DNA from: DATJGR01 sp963787045
GTDB taxonomy: Bacteria; Pseudomonadota; Gammaproteobacteria; Pseudomonadales; Azotimanducaceae
Assembly (NCBI GenBank): GCA_963787045.1
Contig: CAWBBR010000036.1
Location: 62,001 to 126,000 of the forward strand
Direction: 5' to 3'
DNA: 64,000 nucleotides
The position numbers and the translations under genes are program-made. This document shows, one piece after another, positions 1 through 9,154 of this stretch. Each line of letters starts with the position of its first letter. The first letter of the stretch is position 1. The notes beneath the pieces were generated by a model. That model was not told the DNA's origin. It ran no database searches and was given only the letters and a program-made list of their open reading frames with translations.

Positions 1-2
1 GC

Positions 3-296
3 TATGAGGTCATCCTCACCGTTACCGTGCACGCAAAATCGGCCGCCGGTCAGACGATCATGATCGTCGAGGTGCAGCAAGGCGGCGTGTTTCGAATCCG
101 CGGATTGGCCGAAGACCATTTGCGGCGCGTGCTCGCAACGAACTGCCCCGGCATTCTGTTCCCCTACATCCGCGAAACCATCGATACGCTGGTCGTCAAA
201 GGCGGTTTCCCGCCGCTGATGCTGGCGCCGGTGAATTTCGACGCGATGTTCGACGAGGCGCTGAAGCGCAGCGCGCAGCCCGCCGTTCAGCACTGA
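3..296 (+). CDS. secB: Protein-export chaperone SecB (C-terminal part)
   Basis: The reading frame is open from the left window edge, so the start is missing and 97 residues remain. SecB is a cytosolic tetrameric chaperone that holds preproteins unfolded and hands them to SecA. The visible part carries the family's C-terminal core, including an EVQQGG strand and the ILFPYIRE segment followed by GGFPPLMLAPVNF. This is very close to known SecB and ends with a short tail. It converges on the trmL gene with 13 bases between the two stops, a neighbourhood common in gammaproteobacteria. Identity is secure from the conserved blocks; only the first third is not seen. Confidence 0.95.
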   Translation, partial: YEVILTVTVHAKSAAGQTIMIVEVQQGGVFRIRGLAEDHLRRVLATNCPGILFPYIRETIDTLVVKGGFPPLMLAPVNFDAMFDEALKRSAQPAVQH

Positions 297-309
297 CGGT
301 CTCGGACTT

Positions 310-775
310 TTAGAGCGCGCCCGGATAACCGAACTGGCGCCACGCCTCATACACCGCCACCGAAACCGCGTTCGAGAGGTTCAAGCTCCTCGAATTCGGG
401 CGCATCGGAATACGCAAGCGTCGCTCGTTCGGAATCGAATCCAACACTGCATCGGGCAACCCACGGGTCTCCGGGCCGAACAGCAGAGCGTCCGATTTCG
501 CGAACCTGAAATCGGATAATTTAATGGCTTGCCTTGGTAGTGAACGCTAACACTCTGGGCGTTCCCAACGCCCCGATTGCCGCCTCGAGATCGTCGTGGA
601 CGGTAACGTCGGACCAATCGCCGTAGTCGAGCCCCGCGCGCCGTAACTTCGCGTCGTCCAGGTCGAAGCCAAGCGGTGCGATCAGGTGCAAGCGAGCGCC
701 GGTATTCACGCACAACCGCATGATGTTGCCGGTGTTCGGCGGAATTTCGGGCTGATAGAGCACCACGTCGAGCAT
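310..775 (-). CDS. trmL: tRNA (cytidine/uridine-34-2'-O)-methyltransferase TrmL, one frameshift
   Basis: TrmL is a SPOUT-class methyltransferase that 2'-O-methylates the wobble nucleotide of tRNA-Leu. The N-terminal half shows LYQPEIPPNTGNI and RRAGLDYGDW. The C-terminal half, in a different frame, shows LLFGPETRGLP, RIPMRPNSRSLNLSN and AVYEAWRQFGYPG, which form the SAM-binding knot. The two halves join near 530-545, where the first frame meets a stop straight after FTTKASH. The whole span is about 155 codons, the normal family length, so a one-base change is the simplest explanation. The start is the ATG that gives the family's usual N-terminus; the longer open frame upstream lacks similarity. 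It is divergent from the msh locus. Confidence 0.85.
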
Positions 776-810
776 CGGGCGGCCGACCGGGCGGATCGCT
801 GGGGTCTTCC

Positions 811-816
811 TATACT
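811..816 (+). promoter_or_regulatory. Possible -10 element for the msh operon
   Basis: TATACT lies in the short gap between divergent trmL and mshI. It resembles a sigma-70 -10 box, but I see no convincing -35 hexamer at the proper distance. If used, transcription would begin near 823, which favours the TTG at 846 as the mshI start. This is a weak call based on sequence likeness only. Confidence 0.25.
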
Positions 817-845
817 GAGTGATACGGAACAAACGGAGCAATGGA

Positions 846-1834
846 TTGCGCGTCCGGGATCTGCCCTTTCTCGCGCGGCGGCCGAGAGTCTGCGCGGGAC
901 TCTACCTGTCCGCGTCGGCGGTAGCGCTGGCCGTGGCGGAACCGGGCGTGGAGCAGATCGCCTGTGCGTCGGAACCGGTCAGCGATCCGACGTTCGTCGG
1001 CACGGTGCTCGGCGGTCTGGTCCGCAGGCTCGGTGCTCAACGCGCGCCGTGTGTGCTGGTCGCCGCCCCGAGACATATCAGTTGATGCTGATCGAGCGAC
1101 CGAACGTGCCGGCCGCCGAGCAACGCGACGCGGTGCGCTGGCGAATCCAGGAATTCCTCGACTTTCCGGCGGCCGATGCGGTCATCGACGTATTCCCGTT
1201 CCCCGAAGCGGCAACGCGAGGGCGCACACCGATGGTGTTCGTGGTTGCCACGCCGCGAGTGCGACTGGAAGCCGCGCTGCGGATCGCCGGCGAAGCGGGG
1301 CTATCGCCCATCTGCGTCGACATTACCGAACTGACGTTGCGCAACCTCGTGCACCGCGTCTATCCGTCTGCGGAGCACTCGATCGCACTGCTGCGCGTGT
1401 CGCCGGGAAGCGGCATCGTCAACATCACGCGCGGCGACGAGCTGTTCCTGTCACGTCGAATTTCGGCCGTTCCGCGCGAACTCGACGACGCCGCGTGGGA
1501 TCTCTTCAAAGACCCGTTGCTGCTTCAGGTGCAACGCTCGATCGACTATTACGAAAGCGCGCTGTCGCAACCGCCGGCGGACTGTCTGCTCGTTGCGTCC
1601 ACGCACGGATGGCAGCAGCGCATCGTCACGCACCTGGAGTCGATGCTGCCGTTACCAGTTCGTTCGCTCGGCGGCGTTCTCACCGACGCGTTGGCCATCG
1701 ATCTGCATGACCCGCGACCGCGGCGGCTGAGCGCAGAAACGCTCACCGACGCGCAAGACGCCGCAATCGCCGCTGCGCTGCCCGCGCTCGGTGCAGCGCT
1801 GCGCGCGATGTCGCATATGGACGTTGCCGCATGA
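846..1834 (+). CDS. mshI: MSHA biogenesis protein MshI (PilM-like), one frameshift
   Basis: MshI is the actin-fold (PilM/GspL cytoplasmic-like) component of the inner-membrane assembly platform of MSHA pili. The N-terminal part contains a strand reading GLYLSASAVALAVAEPG, typical of the first ATPase-fold subdomain. After a frame change near 1075 come YQLMLIERPNVP, AVRWRIQEFLDF and VIDVFPFP, the signature of the MshI family, and the protein then continues unbroken to the stop. The start is uncertain: TTG 846 has GGAG seven bases upstream, while GTG 819 is also open. It overlaps the next gene by four bases (ATGA), so it heads a tightly coupled operon. Confidence 0.8.
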
Positions 1835-2438
1835 CCACGATGACGCAACAGGTCAATCTGCTGATCGACGACCTGCGGCCGCAGCGCGTGATGCTGACTT
1901 CGTTGCACGCATTGATCGGCGTGGCGGCCTACGGTGCGCTGCTGGTCTCGATCTCTCTGTATCAGTGGTTTTCCGTTTCCGGAATATCCGAGCAACGCGA
2001 GCTCCTTTCGCGAGCAGCTCGCAACGCTCGCCGACGGTAATGCGAAGGCGCGCGCCTCGATAAACCTGGTAGAAGATCCGAAACCAGCCTCGAGTGTCGC
2101 GGATCTGCGCGAGCAATTGCAAAGCCGCACGCTGCTGATAGCGGCGCTGAATGGGAGCAGCGAACGGGCGCTCGGCGGGATTCGCCGAACACCTCGATGA
2201 ACTTGCCGCCAGCACTCAGGCGGGGCTGTGGCTTACCGACGTCGAACTCTCCAACGGAGGCGGCAACGTGCGCCTCGTTGGCATGACCACCGATCCGGTG
2301 CTGGTGCCGCGGTTCCTGAAAAGCCTGGGCGGCGGTGCGCAATTCGTCGGGCATCGATTCGACACGTTCGAACTCGCGGCGGGTGACACCGGCGCGCTGC
2401 AATTCACGATCACCGGACCAGATCCGGACCTGCCATGA
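1831..2438 (+). CDS. PilN-like MSHA assembly protein (MshI2-type), two frameshifts
   Basis: This small bitopic protein fits the PilN/GspL-periplasmic type that partners MshI and MshJ. It begins with QQVNLLIDDLRP, the short cytoplasmic motif equivalent to the NLLPWR motif of PilN. A single membrane helix follows at about residues 25-45, then a coiled coil and a ferredoxin-like domain (GLWLTDVEL, VRLVGMT, FLKSLG). The frame changes near 2010 and again near 2177. Overall length (about 202 codons) is normal for PilN-type proteins. It overlaps both neighbours by four bases (ATGA), supporting translational coupling. The assignment rests on motif, topology and position between mshI and mshJ. Confidence 0.75.
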
Positions 2439-3085
2439 ATCGGAAGCTGACCGCCGTCGCGTCGCGATTCGACGCGCTTACATTACGCGAGCGCGTTCTG
2501 GTTGCGTTGTCGGTCGTCGCGATCCTCTGGCTCGCTTGGGACTGGACGCTGCACCAGACGTTGAACCGAAGATTGGCGGCCGACCACGGCGACGTGGCCT
2601 CGTTGCGGGAGCGGATCGTCAGCGAAGTCGCCGTGGCGGACCAGCTGCAGCGCGCGCTCGCCGACGATCCGAACAAACGCCTCGCGTCCGAGCAACACGA
2701 GCTGAACGTTCAGATCACCGCGCTCGATTCGCGCCTCGATTCACTCGTTGGCGGGTTCGTTGCACCGTCGATGATGCCGGTATTGCTCGAAGACGTGGTG
2801 GCGCATCATCACGGCGTAACTCTGCAGCGCGTTGCGAACAAACCCGTAGAACCCGTGCGCGTCAAGGCTGACGGTGATGCCGTCCCCGGACTCTACCGCC
2901 ACGCCATGCGCGTCGAATTGCGCGGCAGCTACTTCGCGGTGCGCGACTATCTCAAGGAGCTCGAGGCTGCGCCGTGGCGATTCTCGTGGCGCAGCTTGAA
3001 CTATCACGTCGAGCAGTTTCCGGACGCGGTAGTCGTGCTGGAGGTCGAGACCATGAGTCGCGAAAAGACGTGGCTGGGAGTATGA
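2435..3085 (+). CDS. mshJ: MSHA biogenesis protein MshJ (PilO/GspM-like)
   Basis: This 216-residue protein is unbroken. It has one membrane helix near residues 22-40 (VLVALSVVAILWLAWDW), a coiled-coil stretch with LRERIVSEVAVADQLQ, and a C-terminal domain ending in LEVETMSREKTWLGV. This topology matches MshJ/PilO, which form periplasmic heterodimers aligning the platform with the secretin. It overlaps mshK by ATGA at 3082-3085. The C-terminal pattern (YLKELE, WRFSWRSLNY, VVVLEVETMS) is characteristic of MshJ. Confidence 0.85.
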   Translation: MNRKLTAVASRFDALTLRERVLVALSVVAILWLAWDWTLHQTLNRRLAADHGDVASLRERIVSEVAVADQLQRALADDPNKRLASEQHELNVQITALDSRLDSLVGGFVAPSMMPVLLEDVVAHHHGVTLQRVANKPVEPVRVKADGDAVPGLYRHAMRVELRGSYFAVRDYLKELEAAPWRFSWRSLNYHVEQFPDAVVVLEVETMSREKTWLGV

Positions 3086-3420
3086 ACGTGCGCGCGATCG
3101 TGTCATTGCTCACCGCGTTGTCGTTGCCCGCAGTGGCCGGCGAATTGTCGGACCCGACGCGGCCGCCAGCCAATTGGCAGGCCAAGCCTTCCGAAGCGTC
3201 CACAACGGTGAACCAGCGGACCGGCCCCCGGTTGACGTCGATCCTCGTGAGCCCGTCGCGACGGGTTGCGGTGATCGACGGAGTTTCCTTGCGCGAAGGT
3301 CAGAGCGCCAACGGACTAACGGTGGTGCACATCGGAAAGACCTGGGTGGATGCGCGCGTGAGCGACAGCTCGCTGCGACTGTCGTTGAGTGATGCGAACG
3401 TAACCAAGGAACCGCGATGA
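3082..3420 (+). CDS. mshK: MSHA biogenesis protein MshK (PilP/GspC-like)
   Basis: This 112-residue protein has an N-terminal signal sequence or membrane helix (VSLLTALSLPAVAG). The motif SDPTRPP follows directly and is diagnostic of MshK. Then comes a small homology-region domain (LTSILVSPSRRVAVIDG, VHIGKTWVDARV) like that of pilot-linking PilP proteins. It is expected to connect the inner-membrane platform with the MshL secretin in the periplasm. The start ATG at 3082 overlaps the mshJ stop and the stop overlaps the mshL start, so it is part of one operon. Confidence 0.85.
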   Translation: MNVRAIVSLLTALSLPAVAGELSDPTRPPANWQAKPSEASTTVNQRTGPRLTSILVSPSRRVAVIDGVSLREGQSANGLTVVHIGKTWVDARVSDSSLRLSLSDANVTKEPR

Positions 3421-5159
3421 CGACCATTCGTTTCAGGCGCGTATTGCTGCTCGGCTGCGTTGCCATCGCTGGATGTCAGGAATTGAGCCCGTTGCAGCCC
3501 CGCGCGGCCTTGGATACCGAGAGCGCGAATGAAGCGCAGGCAGCGCTCGAATCCGGCATCGAGCGCAATCGCCAGGTGCAGACGCAACCGACCGATACAC
3601 CGAAGGAAATTCCGAAGGACGTGATGGACCAGCTGATGCCGCCGCTTCCGGGCGCGGCACCTGCAACGGAGCCAGGTGAAGAACGCTTCGATCTCGCGGT
3701 CGACAAGGTGAAGGCTTCGGATTTCTTTCGATCGCTGGTGTCCGGCACCCACTACAACATGGTCGTGCATCCCGACGTGAAGGGAGAGGTGTCGCTCGAC
3801 CTGAAGGACGTCACCGTCGCCGAAGTCATGGACATCATGCGCAACGTGTACGGCTACGACTATCAGCGCTCCGGACGCCTGTATCAGGTTTTCCCGGACG
3901 CGATGCGCACGGAGATCATGCACATCGACTATCTGAACGTGGGACGTAAGGGGCAGTCGGAGATGCAGGTCAGCGCCAGCACGATCACGGACCAGAACAA
4001 CAGCGGAAACACGAACGGACAATACACGAACCAGTACGGCGGTTATGTGCAGACCGGCGCCGGTAACAACAGCGCCACCAACACCGTGGGTACGACGGTG
4101 AACACCGACAGCGATGCAAACTTCTGGCAGGAACTGGCGAAAACGCTCACCTCGATCATCGGTGACGTTCCGGGTAGCGGCGTGGTCGTGACGCCGCAGG
4201 TCGGCATCGTGGTCGTGCGAGCAATGCCGAACGCACTGCAGGCGGTGCGCACGTATCTCGATCGGGCGCAGTTGATGTTGCGGCGGCAGGTGATTCTCGA
4301 AGCGAAGGTCATCGAGGTGACGCTGAAGTCAGGCTTCGAAGCGGGCATTCAGTGGAACACTTTCGGGAAGGATTCCGGCGGATCGTTCAAACCGATCATC
4401 GATGCCAACGGCAACGTGATCGCCGCAGGCAGCGACAACGACATCGCCGGCCAGTTCGATTTCAATCAGGCGAAGCAGTTCTTCAATCCGCTCGAATCCA
4501 AATTCAATCTGTTCCTGTCGTACGAGGACTTCGATGCCGTGATCAGCCTGCTCGAGACGCAGGGGGCTGTGCAGGTGCTGTCCAGTCCGCGCATTTCGAC
4601 CGTGAACAATCAGAAGGCCGTCATCAAGGTGGGTAGCGACGAGTACTTCGTGACCAACATCTCTACGACGACGGTGACGGCGGGCAGCGCGATCAACACG
4701 AACGATTCGCCGCAGCTCACGCCGTTCTTCTCGGGCATTGCGCTCGATGTGACGCCCGAGATCAGCGCTGAAGGCGAGGTGATTCTGCACGTTCATCCGA
4801 CCGTCAGTGAGGTGAGCCAGCAGAACAAGATCATAGCGGGGCAGAGCGTACCGCTCGCGGCGAGCACCATTCGCGAATCCGACAGCATCGTGCGCGCACA
4901 AAGCGGCCAGATCATCGTGATCGGCGGCTTGATGCAGACCACCAGCGGCGATTCCGATTCCGGCGTGCCGTGGCTGTCGCACCTGCCGGTGCTCGGCTAT
5001 GCGTTCAAACAGAAGCAGCAGTCGAGCGTGAAGAGCGAACTGGTGATCCTGCTGCGCCCCATAGTTTCCGATGATCAGTCGCAGATCGACGCAATGAACG
5101 AGAGCCTCGCGCGCGTGAAGACTCTGAAGACCCAATTGGATCCGCGCGTGGCGCAATGA
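3417..5159 (+). CDS. mshL: MSHA outer-membrane secretin MshL
   Basis: This 580-residue secretin is complete. It begins with a lipoprotein signal ending in a lipobox (IAGC, acylated Cys about residue 20), suiting an outer-membrane lipoprotein ring. Short periplasmic N domains follow (KASDFFRSLVSGTHYNMVVHP region). A Ser/Asn/Gly/Thr-rich loop lies at about residues 190-230. The C-terminal secretin domain contains VLSSPRISTVNNQKAVIKVG and ends with an IVIGGLMQ/ELVILLRPIV pattern. MshL forms the channel through which the MSHA pilus exits. It overlaps mshK by ATGA. No anomaly in reading frame. Confidence 0.93.
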   Translation: MTTIRFRRVLLLGCVAIAGCQELSPLQPRAALDTESANEAQAALESGIERNRQVQTQPTDTPKEIPKDVMDQLMPPLPGAAPATEPGEERFDLAVDKVKASDFFRSLVSGTHYNMVVHPDVKGEVSLDLKDVTVAEVMDIMRNVYGYDYQRSGRLYQVFPDAMRTEIMHIDYLNVGRKGQSEMQVSASTITDQNNSGNTNGQYTNQYGGYVQTGAGNNSATNTVGTTVNTDSDANFWQELAKTLTSIIGDVPGSGVVVTPQVGIVVVRAMPNALQAVRTYLDRAQLMLRRQVILEAKVIEVTLKSGFEAGIQWNTFGKDSGGSFKPIIDANGNVIAAGSDNDIAGQFDFNQAKQFFNPLESKFNLFLSYEDFDAVISLLETQGAVQVLSSPRISTVNNQKAVIKVGSDEYFVTNISTTTVTAGSAINTNDSPQLTPFFSGIALDVTPEISAEGEVILHVHPTVSEVSQQNKIIAGQSVPLAASTIRESDSIVRAQSGQIIVIGGLMQTTSGDSDSGVPWLSHLPVLGYAFKQKQQSSVKSELVILLRPIVSDDQSQIDAMNESLARVKTLKTQLDPRVAQ

Positions 5160-5168
5160 GGTGACGAG

Positions 5169-6030
5169 ATGAGCAACCTGCCGGTGAATTCGTTGATCGC
5201 CCTGCCGGAACGGCACGGTGGTGCGGCGCGCCTCTCGGTGTTCTTCGCGTTGTGGACGCTGGCGCTACTGGTGATGCACGACGTGCGCGTGAATGCCGCG
5301 CCGATTTACGAGAACTCGCCGACCGCCGACGCCGGATGGCTGATGACGCCTGCACCGGCACCGCAGATCGATGCAACCTCGATGTGGGATGCGATGTCGC
5401 AGCAGAGCGACGTTATGAGTGGACGCTGGAACGGCGTGGCGCACGCGCAAATGCACAGCAAGGTAGTCGTGCCAGCCTCGCGCACGGCCAGCGCACACAC
5501 CGAATTGCGCATGCGCGAGCCGGTTGCCGCGAAAAAGGAAAGTACGGCGATCGTGAAAACGTCCAGCGATCTCGCGGACGCGGAGCGGCAGGTCGCGCGA
5601 CGGATCGCCGCGCGCGATTTCGGCGGCGCGATCGAATTGATACGAGAAGGTTCGCGTCGAGAATCCGCACGCTGCTTTGCAGCTGCGCGTACTGGATGCG
5701 CACGTCGCCATCGGGCAGGGCGAATACGAGCGCGCGTACGTGACGCTCCTCGACGACTTGCCGGACATTCACGTTTCGACCAAGCAACACGATCTGCTCG
5801 CGGCCGTCATGGTGCGCACTTCGCGCTATGCGGAGGCGGCCGCGATTTACCGCGCACTGCTGACGTTGGATTCGAGCAACACGCGCTGGTGGGCGGGTTA
5901 CGCGGTCACCCAGGAGAAACTCGGCCGACACAGCGAGTTGATCGGAGCGTACCGCACCTTGAGGACGCTGGCGCCGCCGGGCACGTCTCTCGCCGTGTGG
6001 GCAGATCAGCGGCTACAACGGGTCGGCTGA
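5169..6030 (+). CDS. mshN: MSHA biogenesis protein MshN (TPR protein), one frameshift
   Basis: The N-terminal part has a membrane helix at about residues 23-40 (LSVFFALWTLALLVMH), then a low-complexity periplasmic linker. The C-terminal part is tetratricopeptide-like: ALQLRVLDAHVAIGQGEYERA, YAEAAAIYRALLTLDSSNTRWWAG and SELIGAYRTLRTL. The frame changes near 5650, where LIRE should continue as a VRVENPH segment; one missing base restores it. MshN-type proteins are thought to act in MSHA assembly at the inner membrane, by analogy with PilF-like TPR factors. In the classic locus mshM, an AAA ATPase, lies between mshL and mshN. Here only nine bases separate them. Confidence 0.75.
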
Positions 6031-6040
6031 GGCGCGACGC

Positions 6041-7840
6041 GTGATCCCACGAAGAACCAAGGTTCGCATCGGTGACATGCTCGTCAGCGGCGGCGAGATC
6101 ACCGAAGAGCAGCTGCAGGCCGCGCTGGCGGAACAACGAATATCCGGGCGCAAACTCGGGCGCATTCTGGTCGATAAAGGATTCATCGACGAAGACCGTT
6201 TTCTGGGTTTCCTCTCCGAACAGTTCGGTATTCCGTTCATCGACCTCAAGCACGTGAACTTCGAGCCCGCGCTGGTCGGGCGGCTGCCGGAGACGTACGC
6301 GCGCCGTTACCGCGCGATCGTGCTCGAGGAACGAAACGGCGAATTGCTGCTCGGCATGGCGGACCCGATGGACGTGTTCGCCTACGACGAGCTCGCACGG
6401 CAATTGAAGCAACCCGTCGCGCTCGCAGTAGTACGCGAAAGCGAGCTGCTGTCGATGCTCGACCTCGCGTATCGCCGCACCGGCGACATCGTCAACATCG
6501 CCGGCGAACTCGAGGGCGAACTGTCGGACGATCAGTTCTCGCTCTCGGCAATCGGCGCATCCGAAGAGGGCGCGTCGAGCCCCGTTGCGCGACTGCTGCA
6601 GTCGATCATGGAAGACGCCGTACAGGTTCGCGCGTCCGACGTGCACATCGAACCGGACGAACTCGTGCTGCGGATCCGCCAACGCGTCGACGGCGTTCTG
6701 CAGGAAACCACGATCAAGGAAACGCGCATTGCAGCCGCGCTCGTATCGCGCCTCAAGTTGATCGCGGGACTCGATATTTCCGAGAAGCGTTTACCGCAGG
6801 ACGGTCGCTTCGAGACGCGCGTGAAAGGCCGTGACATAGACGTGCGGTTGTCGACCATGCCGGTGCAGCACGGCGAGTCGGTGGTGATGCGCCTGCTCGA
6901 CCAGAGCGGCGGCATCGCGCGGCTCGAAGCCATCGGTTTGCCCGAGAGCATCATGGCGCGTATGCGTTTTCTCATCGCACGTCCCAACGGACTCATTCTG
7001 GTGACCGGTCCGACCGGAAGCGGCAAGACCACGACGCTGTACGGCGCGCTGAACGAGCTGAACATGCCGGGTAAGAAAATCATCACCGTCGAAGACCCGG
7101 TCGAATATCAGCTCGAGCGGGTCAACCAGGTGCAGGTGATGCCGAAAATCGGCCTGACGTTCGCAACGGTGCTGCGCGCGGCGTTGCGGCAGGATCCTGA
7201 CATCCTGCTTGTGGGCGAAATTCGCGATCGCGAGACCGCCGAGATCGCGTTGCGCGCGTCGATGACCGGCCATCTCGTGTTGTCGACGCTGCACACGAAC
7301 GATGCGATCAGCAGCGCGACGCGCCTGCTGGATATCGGTATCGAGGGCTATCTTGCCGCCGCGTCGCTGCGAGGCATTCTCGCGCAGCGGCTCGTGCGCA
7401 AGATCTGCGAGAAGTGCCGCGAGGCTGCGACCCCGGACGATCAGCAATACGCGTGGCTCAACGCGCTCGTCGGGAAGGATCGTGCGCACGCGCTGACGTT
7501 CTTTCAGGGTCGCGGCTGCAGTCGCTGCAACCGTACCGGATTCTACGGCCGCACCGGCGTATTCGAACTGCTCGAACTGGACGAAGAACTCGCGAATACC
7601 CTGCGCAGCGGCGACAGCGAGGCGTTCGGTCGCGAAGCGCGCCGGCAGCGCGGCTTCAGATCGTTGGTGCTGAATGCCTTGGATCTCGCGGTAAATGGCG
7701 ATACCGCGCTGTCGGAAGTGCTCGCGCTGTCCGGTCAGGTCGACGATCTGAAGATCGGCGAAGTGGATCCGCTGTTGCCGGACCTGCTGGCGATGAATAC
7801 GGCGCGCGGACACGCTGCGTCGAACCCGGCGAGCCACTGA
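6041..7840 (+). CDS. mshE: MSHA pilus extension ATPase MshE (PilB/GspE family)
   Basis: This complete 599-residue hexameric ATPase powers pilin assembly at the cytoplasmic face. It has an N-terminal MshEN domain (GDMLVSGGEITEEQLQAAL, residues 11-29), which in MshE binds cyclic di-GMP. The catalytic core carries Walker A GPTGSGKTT (about residue 325), an Asp box (ITVEDPVEYQ), Walker B ILLVGEIRD and a His box. The tetracysteine zinc motif CEKC...CSRC lies at about residues 465-492. The GTG start is ten bases after the mshN stop and gives the conserved N-terminus. The MshEN domain implies control by cyclic di-GMP. Confidence 0.95.
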   Translation: MIPRRTKVRIGDMLVSGGEITEEQLQAALAEQRISGRKLGRILVDKGFIDEDRFLGFLSEQFGIPFIDLKHVNFEPALVGRLPETYARRYRAIVLEERNGELLLGMADPMDVFAYDELARQLKQPVALAVVRESELLSMLDLAYRRTGDIVNIAGELEGELSDDQFSLSAIGASEEGASSPVARLLQSIMEDAVQVRASDVHIEPDELVLRIRQRVDGVLQETTIKETRIAAALVSRLKLIAGLDISEKRLPQDGRFETRVKGRDIDVRLSTMPVQHGESVVMRLLDQSGGIARLEAIGLPESIMARMRFLIARPNGLILVTGPTGSGKTTTLYGALNELNMPGKKIITVEDPVEYQLERVNQVQVMPKIGLTFATVLRAALRQDPDILLVGEIRDRETAEIALRASMTGHLVLSTLHTNDAISSATRLLDIGIEGYLAAASLRGILAQRLVRKICEKCREAATPDDQQYAWLNALVGKDRAHALTFFQGRGCSRCNRTGFYGRTGVFELLELDEELANTLRSGDSEAFGREARRQRGFRSLVLNALDLAVNGDTALSEVLALSGQVDDLKIGEVDPLLPDLLAMNTARGHAASNPASH

Positions 7841-7845
7841 GCGTC

Positions 7846-9063
7846 GTGACGCGCTTCAGCTACCACGCGCGCGATGCCAACGGTCGTTCGCTTCACGGAA
7901 ACGTCGAAGCGACGAATGCGTCGGCGGTAGCGGCGCAACTGAGTGAAATCGGCGCGATCCCGTTGACCATCGCGCCGACAGAAGCGGAAGCGAGCGCAGC
8001 GTTTTCGATGCCGTGGTTCAAGACCACGGTCAACCTCGACGAGCTGATCATCTTCAGTCATCAGATGTCGACGCTGGCGAGAGCCGGTATCTCGATCGTG
8101 AGGGCGGTGCGTGGCCTCTCCGAATCGGCACGCAATCCAAGGCTCGCCACCGTGCTGGAGGATGTGGCCGCAGATCTCGAAGGCGGCGTCGATTTTGCGA
8201 CCAGCCTGAAGCGACACGCCGACGTCTTCTCCGATCTGTACACCGCGGTAATCCACGTTGGAGAGAACACCGGCCGGCTCGATGAAGCGTTCAAGCGGAT
8301 CGCGCAGTATCTGGAACTCGAGCGCGAGACGATCAAGCGGCTCAAATCGGCGACGCGGTATCCGTCGTTCGTGCTGATCGCGATCGGCGTCGCGATCGCG
8401 ATTCTCAATGTGTTCGTGATTCCGGCCTTCGCCAACGTGTTCGCCAAATTCAATGCGCAGTTGCCATGGCAGACGCAGGTGATCCTGGCGATTTCGCAGT
8501 TCTTCGTGGCGTTCTGGCCGTACCTGCTGGTGGGCTGTGCCGGCGCCGCGTACGCGATCAGACGCTGGGTGGAGACTGACGACGGCCGGCACGCGTGGGA
8601 TCGTTGGAAGCTGCGGTTGCCGATAGTCGGGCCGATTTTCGAGCGCATCAACCTGGCGCGTTTCTGCCAGACGTTCGCGATGGTGATGAAAGCCGGTTTG
8701 CCCGTTACGCAGGGTCTCACGGTCGTCGCGGGTGCCATCGGCAACGAATACATGTCGCGGCTCGTGCTCGGTATGCGCGCCGGCATCGAGCGCGGCGAGA
8801 GCATCACCAAGACCGCAGGCGCCAGCGGGATGTTCACTCCGGTGGTGATGCAGATGCTCGCCGTCGGCGAAGAAACCGGTTCGATCGACGAGCTGCTCGC
8901 GCAATCCGCCGGGTTCTACGAACAGGAAGTGGATTACTCGCTGAAGACGCTCACCGACGCCATCGAACCGATTCTGATCGTCGCGATCGGCGCAATGGTG
9001 CTGGTGTTGGCGCTGGGCGTGTTCCTGCCGTTGTGGGACCTGTCGAGCGTCGCGCACCGCTAG
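7846..9063 (+). CDS. mshG: MSHA platform protein MshG (PilC/GspF family)
   Basis: This 405-residue inner-membrane platform protein has two GspF domains. The first runs from about residue 65 (IFSHQMSTLARAGISIV, VGENTGRLDEAF). The second carries FCQTFAMVMKAGLPVTQGL and the matching VGEETGSIDELL repeat. Three membrane helices lie near residues 165-190, 215-235 and 375-400. MshG couples the MshE motor to pilin polymerization. GTG at 7846, five bases after the mshE stop, gives the family start VTRFSYHARDANG; the longer open frame upstream overlaps mshE and is not used. Confidence 0.93.
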   Translation: MTRFSYHARDANGRSLHGNVEATNASAVAAQLSEIGAIPLTIAPTEAEASAAFSMPWFKTTVNLDELIIFSHQMSTLARAGISIVRAVRGLSESARNPRLATVLEDVAADLEGGVDFATSLKRHADVFSDLYTAVIHVGENTGRLDEAFKRIAQYLELERETIKRLKSATRYPSFVLIAIGVAIAILNVFVIPAFANVFAKFNAQLPWQTQVILAISQFFVAFWPYLLVGCAGAAYAIRRWVETDDGRHAWDRWKLRLPIVGPIFERINLARFCQTFAMVMKAGLPVTQGLTVVAGAIGNEYMSRLVLGMRAGIERGESITKTAGASGMFTPVVMQMLAVGEETGSIDELLAQSAGFYEQEVDYSLKTLTDAIEPILIVAIGAMVLVLALGVFLPLWDLSSVAHR

Positions 9064-9154
9064 TTCCGTCCTTCGTGACACGTTGCGGAGTTCGCGCTTG
9101 CACGCCGAATCCGCGTCTGCTTCGATGCGCGCTCATTCCATATCGGAGCATGCG

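Noticed and set aside
535..1080. Programmed frameshifting in trmL and mshI
   Set aside because: No slippery heptamer or downstream structure is evident. The sites differ from each other, and many unrelated genes have similar breaks, so error is simpler.
7735..9081. A 448-codon minus-strand open frame
   Set aside because: Fully antisense to mshG, with no recognisable domain.
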